Below the pieces are notes generated by a model. That model saw nothing but the letters and a program-made list of their open reading frames with translations, was not told where the DNA came from and did not search any database. Shown here one piece after another: positions 38,591 to 46,435 of a DNA stretch of 64,000 nucleotides (position 1 is the stretch's first letter; every line of letters starts with the position of its first letter). Origin of the DNA: Xenophilus azovorans DSM 13620 (GTDB taxonomy: Bacteria; Pseudomonadota; Gammaproteobacteria; Burkholderiales; Burkholderiaceae_C); contig NZ_KN050768.1 of assembly GCF_000745855.1 (NCBI RefSeq), positions 1 through 64,000 on the forward strand, read 5' to 3'. Position numbers and translations under genes: made by a program.

Positions 38591-40163
38591 TGGCCTGCGC
38601 CACGGTCTGCGCCACGTCCACCCGCTCGCAGTGCGGCGCCAGCCAGATGCGCATGGCCTCGCCGACGGCGCGCTCGTCGTCCAGCACCAGCACCCGCGGA
38701 CGCACCGCGCCCGCCGCCGCGGACGCGGGCGCCTGCGCGTCGGCCGGCGCGGCAGAAGGCGGCACCACCGCATGGCGCGGCAGATCGAGCCAGAACACGC
38801 TGCCCCGCCCGGGCACCGAGCGCAGCCCCACCTGCGCCTGCAGCAGCGCCGCCAGCCGCTTGACGATCGACAGCCCGATGCCCAGGCCGTTGCTGATGTC
38901 GCGGTGCGCGTTGTCCACCTGGTAGAACTCGTCGAACAGCAGCGGCAGGTGTTCGGCCCGCACGCCGCGGCCGGTATCCCACACCGCCAGGCGCAGCCGG
39001 TCGCCGCGCACCCGCGCGCTGACCAGCACGCCGCCGCGCTGCGTGTACTTGAGCGCGTTGTCGACGAGGTTGGACAGCACGCGGAACACCAGGTCCGCGT
39101 CGGTCGCCACCACCTCCGGCAGCGGGTGGAAGCGCAGCGCCAGCCCCGCCGCCTCGGCGCGCTCGCCGTGGATCTGCGCCAGCCGCAGGAAGACCTGCTC
39201 GATCGCCACCGGCGCGAACACCGGCTGCACCGCGCCGGCCTCGATCTTCGAGATGTCGAGCATCGCGTTGAGCAGGCCGCTGACGGCGTCGGTGGCCTCC
39301 ACCACCCGGTCGGCCACCGGCAGCGATGGATGGCCCTGCAGGTCGCGCTGCAGCGAACGCGAGAACAGCGCCAGCGCGTGGATCGGCTGGCGCAGGTCGT
39401 GGCTGGCCGAGGCGAAGAAGCGGCTGCGCTCGCGGTGCAGCCGCTCCAGGTCGAGCGACTGGCGCATCAGCTGCTCGCTCAGCGCCTCCCGCTCCAGCTG
39501 GGCGTGCAGACCCTGGCGCAGCAGCGCATGCTGGGTGAAGCCGAAGCGCGCCGTGACGACGGTGAACATCACCGCCGCGGCGGCCAGCGCCCAGCCGAGC
39601 ACGCCGCCGTCCCACGCGAAGCGCGAGGCCAGGCCCAGCCCCACCGGAAACAGCCATGCGCCCACCGCCGAACGCCAGGGCGCGACGCCCGGCAGCGAGG
39701 CGGCCAGCATGCCGAAGATCATCACGGCCATCAGCGCCTGGGCGCCCGGCTGCGCGCCGGGGCCGCCCGCCGGCAGCATGAGCCAGGGCGCCAGGCCCCA
39801 CGCGACGGCGGCGGCCGCCAGCGGGAAGACATAGCGCCAGGCGCCCCGGGGCTGTTCGGTCGGGAAGCGGTCGGCCGGGTAGAGCTGCTCGTTGCGGCGC
39901 ATGTGCCACCAGCGCAGCGCCTGCGCCGCATGCACCGCCGCCGCCCACACGAAGACCATCGGGCTGCGCGTGAGGGCCCAGAACATGACCCAGGTGAACA
40001 CCGCCGCCACGAAGGCCGCGAACTGCGTGCGGCGTCCCATCACGAAGAGCTGCCGCAGCAGCCGCCCGCGCACCGCCTCCTCGGGCACCGCCACCGGCTG
40101 CGGCTGCACCGCCGCCGATGGCCCCAGTGCACCGGGGGCAGTGACGGGCGGGTCGGCGAGCAT
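38559..40163 (-). CDS. Hybrid sensor histidine kinase, receiver truncated by frameshift
   Basis: 534 residues to the premature stop. About six membrane helices lie in residues 45-215, then a HisKA domain with His255 in SASHDLRQP, and HATPase boxes VLSNLVDNALKYT, DTGRGV and GLGIGLSIVKRL. A receiver domain begins (PRVLVLDDERAVGE) but leaves frame after about 45 residues, before the phosphorylated Asp. The kinase core is intact, while the built-in phospho-acceptor is lost. It is divergent from the GbsR-type gene with 85 bp between. The signal is unknown; its place beside the cyd genes hints at respiration. Confidence 0.85.
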   Translation of the reverse strand: MLADPPVTAPGALGPSAAVQPQPVAVPEEAVRGRLLRQLFVMGRRTQFAAFVAAVFTWVMFWALTRSPMVFVWAAAVHAAQALRWWHMRRNEQLYPADRFPTEQPRGAWRYVFPLAAAAVAWGLAPWLMLPAGGPGAQPGAQALMAVMIFGMLAASLPGVAPWRSAVGAWLFPVGLGLASRFAWDGGVLGWALAAAAVMFTVVTARFGFTQHALLRQGLHAQLEREALSEQLMRQSLDLERLHRERSRFFASASHDLRQPIHALALFSRSLQRDLQGHPSLPVADRVVEATDAVSGLLNAMLDISKIEAGAVQPVFAPVAIEQVFLRLAQIHGERAEAAGLALRFHPLPEVVATDADLVFRVLSNLVDNALKYTQRGGVLVSARVRGDRLRLAVWDTGRGVRAEHLPLLFDEFYQVDNAHRDISNGLGIGLSIVKRLAALLQAQVGLRSVPGRGSVFWLDLPRHAVVPPSAAPADAQAPASAAAGAVRPRVLVLDDERAVGEAMRIWLAPHCERVDVAQTVAQASEALAARWTC

Positions 40164-40214
40164 GCGTCCAGTTTACGGAACACGCCGCGCGCCGGGCGAT
40201 GCCTTCAGACATTC

Positions 40215-40226
40215 CTGAACTTTCAG
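40215..40226. promoter_or_regulatory. Operator-like site before the GbsR-type gene
   Basis: ctgaactttcag lies 22 bp before the regulator's ATG, with arms ctga/tcag. It matches ctgagttttcag at 51520-51531, ahead of cydD, in 10 of 12 positions. A shared operator suggests that the regulator controls itself and the cyd operon. Confidence 0.5.
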
Positions 40227-40248
40227 CAGACGCGGCACAATCGCGCGG

Positions 40249-40827
40249 ATGGCCGATGCTCGTGAACTCCCTCCGCTGAACCGCCAGTTCATCGCCCACT
40301 TCGGCGAGATGGGCAGCCGCTGGGGCATCAACCGCACGGTGGGGCAGATCTACGCGCTGCTGTACCTCTCGCAGCGGCCGCTCAATGCCGACGAGATCGC
40401 CGAGCTGCTGGCCTTCTCGCGCTCGAACGTCAGCATGGGCCTGAAGGAACTGCAGGCCTGGCGGCTGGTGAAGCTGCGCCACCACCCAGGCGACCGGCGC
40501 GAGTACTTCGAGGCGCCCTCGGACGTATGGGAGATCTTCCGCGTGCTGGCCGAGGAGCGGCGCCGCCGCGAGATCGAGCCGACGCTCTCCATGCTGCGCG
40601 GCGCGCTGCTGGAGGAGCCGGCCAGCGACGAAGAGCGCCACGCGCAGCAGCGCATGCGCGAGATGCACGACCTGATCGACCGCCTGATGACCTGGTTCGA
40701 CGACGTGCAGCGGCTGGAGCCGGAGACCGCCATGAAGTTGATGGGCATGGGGGCGACGGTGACGAAGGTGCTGGGGTTGAAGAGTCGGATTGCGGGGGCG
40801 GCGGGGAGGAAGAAGAAGGAAGGCTGA
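40249..40827 (+). CDS. GbsR/MarR-family transcriptional regulator
   Basis: 192 residues. GbsR-type winged helix: GMGSRWGINRTVGQIYALLY-like pattern (here GEMGSRWGINRTVGQIYALL), ADEIAELLAFSRSNVSMGLKEL and a wing with HHPGDRREYF. A long helical C-terminus supports dimerisation. Related COG1510 regulators often neighbour cytochrome bd genes in betaproteobacteria (from memory). Here cydDCABX lies about 4.3 kb away beyond an inserted gene, and a matching operator lies before both. Control of cyd is therefore inferred. Confidence 0.85.
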   Translation: MADARELPPLNRQFIAHFGEMGSRWGINRTVGQIYALLYLSQRPLNADEIAELLAFSRSNVSMGLKELQAWRLVKLRHHPGDRREYFEAPSDVWEIFRVLAEERRRREIEPTLSMLRGALLEEPASDEERHAQQRMREMHDLIDRLMTWFDDVQRLEPETAMKLMGMGATVTKVLGLKSRIAGAAGRKKKEG

Positions 40828-40882
40828 GTACGGGAGCTCGGAGCGACTATTCGGGTGCGAGTTGGGATGGGTGCTTCAGACT

Positions 40883-40894
40883 GGGAGCAGCCGC
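40883..40894 (+). repeat. 12-bp direct repeat, left copy
   Basis: gggagcagccgc here is repeated exactly at 45027-45038. The two copies bracket the low-G+C gene 41404-44820 and the regulator-side remnant. It may mark the limits of an inserted segment, but a 12-mer of this composition can recur by chance. Confidence 0.3.
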
Positions 40895-40934
40895 TCGACC
40901 GCATCGGCCTGGACGGCAGCTTCCGACCCCGCAG

Positions 40935-41290
40935 CTAACAGTCGCCGATCAAAACGAGCGTCCCGTAGAGCGGTCGGTGGCCCAGTGTCGGACGCGCGGA
41001 GACAGCAAGGGCATCGCTCTGAACTTCGATCAAGTGGGTCATGGCGGCGAGGGTCGCTGCCGCTGCGGCGGCGATGGCTACCTCCTGCTCTTGCACCAGT
41101 TTTGAAATGCATGGAAGGCCTTGTAGCAAGCTTGGCACTGCTCTGAGAGCAGTTCTATACCCAGCTTCAGCTCAAGCGGCTGCGTGCCGCCGAACCCTTG
41201 GATAACCTGCTCGGTCTTGGCGCTGAACATGCGTGTGAGCATGTTGGTCTGACCGAAGACGACTCGCGGTGCGAAGGGGTGCGATAAGCC
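40935..41290 (-). pseudogene. Frameshifted gene remnant, family unknown
   Basis: The 576-bp stretch 40828-41403 holds no intact gene. On the minus strand, FGQTNMLTRMFSAKTEQVIQ leads to LLSEQCQACYKAFHAF (stop at 41078). The neighbouring frame then continues naturally as KLVQEQEVAIAAAAAATLAA and THLIEVQSDALAV (stop at 40935). Both halves look helical and protein-like, and they join near 41095-41105 if one frameshift is undone. No family is recognised; it may be a degraded resident gene disturbed by the insertion. Confidence 0.35.
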
Positions 41291-41350
41291 CGCGGGCAGG
41301 GCATGCTCAGCGGTCGCACGGGTGGCGCGGTCGAGGCCTGGGTTTCGGCG

Positions 41351-41373
41351 GCCGTGACACGCTGCGTCACGGC
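41351..41373. other. Hairpin upstream of the large membrane protein gene
   Basis: gccgtgac (41351-41358) and gtcacggc (41366-41373) form an 8-bp perfect inverted repeat with loop acgctgc, ending 30 bp before the ATG at 41404. It could be an operator or mRNA leader structure. No clear -35/-10 pair is visible beside it. Confidence 0.35.
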
Positions 41374-41403
41374 GGCACCGACGGCGAGGCGACAATTCAT
41401 CGG

Positions 41404-44400
41404 ATGCCAATGATGCGCTCATTTGGGTTGATCCGGGATCTGGTGAAGGCGCCGTGGTCGGTGCGCGCGGTTGCAAGACGCGACGAAGCTGCCTGGTTCG
41501 CCCAGAACGCACACAGGCGGCGGCTTTCCCTGTCGCGTTTGGAACGTGAACTGCTGTTTGCCGGTGAACATCCCTTGCGGTTCGCCTTCTCGCTGCTTGC
41601 ACTGCAGGTCGCGCTGCTTGTGCTCGTGGCGAAGCTTCCGCCAGAGTGGTTTGCTCCTGCGTGGTTGTTCGACTGGAAGGTGGCGGAGCAGCTATCGCAC
41701 TTTTCCACGGTGTGGACCATCCAGGCCACGCTGGCGGCGCTGGTGTATCCGATCGTGATCTCCTTTGTCGCGGTGTACCTGCAACGCCGACCGGCAGCCG
41801 AGGCGTTCGTTCATCTCTACATGCTCGACTCGGGCGCGCTTGCGGCAGGCCTGTCTTCATTGGCTCTTGTGGTCGTGATGGGGGTGCAGTACTTGATGCT
41901 GAGCACCTGGGGAACTGAGGCGCTGCCCGGCTGGGCGATGATCGATACAGTTTGGTTCGTTCTGAACGCCGCATTGACGACCTTCTTCCTCTTCCGAACC
42001 GTGGAGTTCCTTCGGCCAGAGGTGCAAGCCAGCGTGATTCAGCGGTACACGGTGAACGTGGCGCTGCCCAGAGACGTGCAGCGCTTGAACACGTTTCAAG
42101 TGCTGGCCGGAAGCATCGCGAAGGGCTGGTTTCCAGTTCCGTCATACGGCGATGAAAAGGCGCCGGACGGACCTCGCCTGTTGATCGGCCGGTACGGCTT
42201 TCGCGAGGGAGACGTTCAAGGTGAGATTCCGCTGCAGGCCCAGGTCCGCCTGGTCGACGTGCGCCTCTGGCTGGTTCGCCTGGTGGTGGGGGCGTGGTAC
42301 CGCAAGGCGCTGACATGGTCGCGGCCGGAGAAGACCAAGTCGTTTGGTGACGACAAGTCCTGGCCGCTGCTGACCTTGCCCATGAGCCCGGGGACCACCT
42401 ACGAAGGCGAGTTCCCGTTGGCACGCGTTGCGGATGGCCCCGCGCTTTCCGGGTGGCAACGGCGGCTTCTGCGGTTGTCGGTCGTCCTGCGGCGCACTTC
42501 GCGGGAGAGGTATGGCATTCGGGTGGACGCCATCCTCGATGAGCTGGCAGCAGACGCTCGTGGTACAGCGGGCAAGTCTGACAACGAGGGGTTCGAGCGC
42601 GCCTACAGTGCCCTGATCGAACTGCACGAACTGTTGTTGGCAGCGTGCTTGGAGAAGACGGAGTCTGGGGAACAAGGCAGCTGGGCCCTGCTGCCGGACA
42701 CCGAGAAGTTCTTCGGTCGCAGGCTGCACGAGAACTGGAGCGAGGCCTACAGGGGCGTCTTCCAGTCGGCCATCGAAGGCATGGTTCGGGATCCGCGGCC
42801 ACTGCGTCGCTTGTGCTATCTGCTGCAACACCTGGATGGGGATGAGCTCCGAGCGTCACCCGTCGAGATTCGCGAACACCTCCTGCAATTGCCGCCGCTG
42901 ATGATGTACCAGCTCAGCAACTGGTGGGCGTTCCGAGTCGAGGAGCAAGGGATCATCGAGCACAGTCACATGCAGATGGTGCTGTTGCGGCCACCTCTCA
43001 ACCGGGTCTACGAAGAGGTGCTTTCCGCCTTTGTCGCTGGGTGGGAGAACGGACGACCCGACAAACCCAGGCGGAGTCGCGACGCGCAGAAGTTGGACTG
43101 GGCGGCACTGCCGGCGCTGGCCCGCTTGAACGTCAAGCACATCGAGGAAACGGCTCGGATGCTGCTTGCTGCTGTGATGCGCGGTGACCAGGCCGCTGCG
43201 GAGTGGCTGGCCGACGTGTTGAGCAAGTGGTGGGGTACGCTGGACTTCGATCACGGGCCCTACCAGCTCTATGACAAGACAGCGTTCATCACCATCGACG
43301 ACTTGGCGCTTCAGTGGCCTGCCTTCTGCGCCAAGTTCAGCTTGGGAAGCGATGACGACGAGGTGGATGAGCGGCTGAGGCCCACTTTGCAGCAGGGCGC
43401 CTTCCAGGCTGCGCTGCGGAACTTCTGGACCGACGTGCGCTTCTTGTCCATCGAGCTCATGCTCGATTGGGTTCGCACGTTGCCGATTGCCACTGTGGGT
43501 GGTTCGTTGGCCTTTGAAATCGCCAGCGGCTTCCTGACAGACAAGCAATGGAAGTCGGGAGGTCAGGCAGTCGATTCGCTCAGGGACCTGTCACCAGCCG
43601 AGTACCTTGTCGCCAAGGCGCGCCAGTTCGCGGCATCCGGCGAGTGGCGTGGCGGCTATGTAGGGAGGCTGGACCGTTTCGTCGAGCGAGTGAAGGACAT
43701 GCGCAGGCCCAATATGGTCAGCTCACGCGTCTACTCGTTCGGCGGTGCTGACGATGTGGAGTCACTCCAGGAGTCCCAGTTGGAACTGTTGGCCGTACTG
43801 GCAAACTCGGACTGGACATTGCCGCGATCACTGCAGCGACAGCTGGATGTCTGGTTCGACCCTCGATTCGACCAGTACAGCAGCATCGAGATCCTTCGAA
43901 GCCGTTTGAAGAGCTGGCTTGACAGGCTGGAGCAGGAGCCTGGCCTTTCGGCTGACCACATCGGTATGCTCAAGGAGCGGGTCAGGCCGGGCGTGACTGC
44001 GCAGGCCGGAATCGCGCACATGAAGGCCGGCCTGCTGGCCACCCAGCAGGCGCTGGATGGACGACGCGAGGAGACATTGGCCGCGCAGCCAATCGACCCG
44101 GATCGGCTTCTGGAGATTGCGCGCTTCGCATCGTCAACGGCGTTCGCCAGGGAAGAAGGGCGCTTCCCCGTTCACCTGTTCCCCATCGAGAGCACAACCG
44201 AGGCCCTGGAAGACTTCACGCTGACGTTCACCCAAGTTCGCCGCGGTGAACTCACGCAGATGCAGATGGAACAGCGTGCGGTCAACGAGGAGGAGTACTT
44301 CGCTGATGCGATGTCGCAGCAGGTCGCGATCGTTGTGCTCAGCGACGTCCTGCATCGATCAGACATCAAGGAGGTTGCGGTCCAGGAAGCCGAGGCCTAC

Positions 44401-44820
44401 TGGAAGGCTTTGAAGGCGGAGGCGCAGCTGATCCTGGCCAGGGGAGGCAAACCCATCCTGCTGCTGGACAACTCGACTCGTCCTGACTGGGTCTGGGATT
44501 GGCAGCACGCAGACTTTGGCGCCGACCACAAGCGGCCGGAAGACCTGCAGGTCAGGCGCCGCGACGGCATGGGCGCAGGATACGTTTGCGACTTCAACGA
44601 CATCGAGGTCTATGTCGCACCTTTGCCGATCGGACAATCGATCCTGCTGTCTAGGGATACGTTCCGCTTGTTGACCTTCACCAACTTTGGCGATGGTCGG
44701 TTCGTCAAGGTCGAGGTGGCGGAGCTGGAGGGAGCCAGGAATCTGGTGGATCTCAAGCTCACTTTCTCGCGCAAAGTTGAGGCCGGGCAGTCGAGGGTTG
44801 TGAGGCTCGTCTACGCGTAG
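41404..44820 (+). CDS. Large unassigned membrane protein, 1138 residues
   Basis: I do not recognise this family. The N-terminus (1-60) is basic and Arg-rich. Four hydrophobic helices follow at about 59-80, 100-125, 140-165 and 180-200. The remaining 930 residues are soluble and presumably cytoplasmic, with Trp-rich helical stretches (LSNWWAFRVEEQG, WADVLSKWW-like), an acidic segment GSDDDEVDERLRP and a beta-like C-terminus (FVKVEVAELEGARNLVDLKL). No P-loop or nuclease motif is obvious. Base composition is lower than its neighbours: I counted 36/60 G+C at 42001-42060 and 32/60 at 44641-44700. It sits alone between the GbsR-type gene and the cyd operon, which suggests transfer. An anchored effector of a defence or stress system is one possibility, unproven. 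Confidence 0.8.
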   Translation: MPMMRSFGLIRDLVKAPWSVRAVARRDEAAWFAQNAHRRRLSLSRLERELLFAGEHPLRFAFSLLALQVALLVLVAKLPPEWFAPAWLFDWKVAEQLSHFSTVWTIQATLAALVYPIVISFVAVYLQRRPAAEAFVHLYMLDSGALAAGLSSLALVVVMGVQYLMLSTWGTEALPGWAMIDTVWFVLNAALTTFFLFRTVEFLRPEVQASVIQRYTVNVALPRDVQRLNTFQVLAGSIAKGWFPVPSYGDEKAPDGPRLLIGRYGFREGDVQGEIPLQAQVRLVDVRLWLVRLVVGAWYRKALTWSRPEKTKSFGDDKSWPLLTLPMSPGTTYEGEFPLARVADGPALSGWQRRLLRLSVVLRRTSRERYGIRVDAILDELAADARGTAGKSDNEGFERAYSALIELHELLLAACLEKTESGEQGSWALLPDTEKFFGRRLHENWSEAYRGVFQSAIEGMVRDPRPLRRLCYLLQHLDGDELRASPVEIREHLLQLPPLMMYQLSNWWAFRVEEQGIIEHSHMQMVLLRPPLNRVYEEVLSAFVAGWENGRPDKPRRSRDAQKLDWAALPALARLNVKHIEETARMLLAAVMRGDQAAAEWLADVLSKWWGTLDFDHGPYQLYDKTAFITIDDLALQWPAFCAKFSLGSDDDEVDERLRPTLQQGAFQAALRNFWTDVRFLSIELMLDWVRTLPIATVGGSLAFEIASGFLTDKQWKSGGQAVDSLRDLSPAEYLVAKARQFAASGEWRGGYVGRLDRFVERVKDMRRPNMVSSRVYSFGGADDVESLQESQLELLAVLANSDWTLPRSLQRQLDVWFDPRFDQYSSIEILRSRLKSWLDRLEQEPGLSADHIGMLKERVRPGVTAQAGIAHMKAGLLATQQALDGRREETLAAQPIDPDRLLEIARFASSTAFAREEGRFPVHLFPIESTTEALEDFTLTFTQVRRGELTQMQMEQRAVNEEEYFADAMSQQVAIVVLSDVLHRSDIKEVAVQEAEAYWKALKAEAQLILARGGKPILLLDNSTRPDWVWDWQHADFGADHKRPEDLQVRRRDGMGAGYVCDFNDIEVYVAPLPIGQSILLSRDTFRLLTFTNFGDGRFVKVEVAELEGARNLVDLKLTFSRKVEAGQSRVVRLVYA

Positions 44821-45094
44821 ACCAAAGAATGCCGTCACTAATGCAGGATGAGCGAGGGGATTGCCGAACATCGAGATCGTGCCTGGAGTGGTTGCATTGC
44901 AGGCAGGAACCCGCTTGACCCAATTCAGCAAACCGCCTCATACACAGAATTCCGGACACCCCCAGCTTTGGCAATTACTCATCAGCCTGCGACAAAACTG
45001 CCGTTCGCGTGCGACGGCTCTTGGCCGGGAGCAGCCGCCCGGCGGTTTGGTGTCGACCGACCGCAACCGCTGCTCAGCAGTCGCCCAACACATC
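44821..45094. other. Intergenic tail of the inserted segment
   Basis: No gene with coding character is seen in this 274-bp stretch between the large membrane protein and cydX. It is mixed in composition and contains the right copy of the 12-bp repeat gggagcagccgc at 45027-45038. Its junction with the cydX end probably marks the right limit of the insertion. Confidence 0.4.
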
Positions 45095-45223
45095 TCACCT
45101 CGCCGGATCATCCAGCTTGTCCCGCCGCACCGCCTCGTCGTCCATCAGCTCGTACCACATCGCATTGAGCACGGCGAAAGCCGCGGCCAGGGGCAGTCCC
45201 AGGAGCCAGGCGAAGTACCACAT
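45095..45223 (-). CDS. cydX: Cytochrome bd small subunit CydX
   Basis: 42 residues. Translation gives MWYFAWLLGLPLAAAFAVLN followed by AMWYELMDDEAVRR, the CydX/YbgT pattern of one membrane helix with conserved N-terminal WYF and the central NAMWYE. It stabilises the CydAB oxidase. AAGGA lies 8 bases before ATG 45223. It is the last gene of the cyd operon, 38 bp after cydB. Confidence 0.92.
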   Translation of the reverse strand: MWYFAWLLGLPLAAAFAVLNAMWYELMDDEAVRRDKLDDPAR

Positions 45224-45261
45224 GGTCGGATGTCCTTTCGTCGCTGTCGTTGTTCGGTGCG

Positions 45262-46416
45262 TCAGTACGCGTGGGTCTTCTCTTCACGGATCGCGTCGGC
45301 GTCCACCTTGCCGCGCAGCACCGCGAACACCCAGCTCGTGTAGGCCAGGATGATCGGCATGAAGATGGCCGTCACCACCACCATGATGAACAGCGTCAGG
45401 TGGCTGGAGGACGCGTCCCACGCCGTCAGGCTGGCGCGCGGATCCAGCGACGAGGGCAGGAGGAAGGGGAACATCGACACGCCCACGCTGACGATGATGC
45501 CGGCGATGGCCAGCCCGCTGGCCAGCAGCGCCGCCAGCGCCCTCCTCGCGGCCATGGCGGCGGCGGCCAGCAGCGCGCCGGCCGCGCCCAGCGCCGGCAC
45601 CGCCCACAGCGCGGGGTGAGCCGCGTAGTTGGCGAACCAGGCGCCCGGCACCTGCACCACCGTCTTGAGCAGCGGGTTGGAGGGCCCGTTGTCCACGATG
45701 CCGGCGGTGATCTGGTAGCCGGGAACGAACTTCGCCAGCAGCACGCCGGCCAGCACGTACAGCGCCGCGGTCGCCAGCGCGGCGGCGATGCCGAAGCGGC
45801 GCGCGCGGCCGGCCACCGCGCCCTCGGTCTTGAGCAGCAGCCAGGCGGCGCCGTGCATCAGCAGCATCGCCAGCGAGACCAGCCCGGCCAGCAGCGCGTA
45901 GGGATTGAGCAGGCCGAGGAAGCTGCCCTCGTAGAAGATGCGCATGTCCGGCGCGAAGCGGAAGGGCACGCCCTGCAGCACGTTGCCCATGGCCACGCCG
46001 AAGATCAGCGCCGGCACCAGGCCGCCGATGCACAGCACCCAGTCCCAGCGCGTGCGCCAGGCCGGCTCTTCGCGCTTGCTGCGGAACTTGAAGGCCACCG
46101 GCCGCAGGATCAGCGCCATCAGGATGGCGAACATCGCGAGGTAGAAGCCGGAGAAGGACACGGCGTAGATGTGCGGCCAGGCCGCGAAGATCGCGCCGCC
46201 GCCCAGGATCAGCCAGACCTGGTTGCCCTCCCACACCGGGCCGACGCTGTTGATGACGATGCGCCGCTCCAGGTCGGTCTTCGCGACGAAGGGCAGCAGC
46301 GCGGCGGTGCCCAGGTCGAAGCCGTCCATGACGGCGAAGCCCACCAGCAGCACGCCCAGCAGGGCCCACCAGATCAGGCGCAGGGTGTCGTAGGAGACGA
46401 GTTCGTGAAGGATCAT
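45262..46416 (-). CDS. cydB: Cytochrome bd ubiquinol oxidase subunit II
   Basis: 384 residues, about nine helices. Family landmarks: LLVGFAVMDGFDLGTAALLPF, GPVWEGNQVWLILGGGA and PFLLPSSLDPRASLTAWDAS. With CydA it forms the high-affinity quinol oxidase used at low oxygen and under nitrosative stress. It starts 19 bp after cydA. The length matches the family. Confidence 0.96.
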   Translation of the reverse strand: MILHELVSYDTLRLIWWALLGVLLVGFAVMDGFDLGTAALLPFVAKTDLERRIVINSVGPVWEGNQVWLILGGGAIFAAWPHIYAVSFSGFYLAMFAILMALILRPVAFKFRSKREEPAWRTRWDWVLCIGGLVPALIFGVAMGNVLQGVPFRFAPDMRIFYEGSFLGLLNPYALLAGLVSLAMLLMHGAAWLLLKTEGAVAGRARRFGIAAALATAALYVLAGVLLAKFVPGYQITAGIVDNGPSNPLLKTVVQVPGAWFANYAAHPALWAVPALGAAGALLAAAAMAARRALAALLASGLAIAGIIVSVGVSMFPFLLPSSLDPRASLTAWDASSSHLTLFIMVVVTAIFMPIILAYTSWVFAVLRGKVDADAIREEKTHAY

Positions 46417-46435
46417 GGTGCGTTCTCCTCGGGGT

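Noticed and set aside
41078-42859. Minus-strand open frame of about 590 codons opposite the start of the large membrane protein
   Set aside because: Most of it is the antisense of a well-formed membrane protein. Only its last part, before 41290, looks protein-like and is reported separately as a remnant.
41404-44820. Reading the large membrane protein as an ATPase or nuclease
   Set aside because: No Walker A, no HNH, PD-(D/E)XK or TIR pattern could be found with the residues in order.
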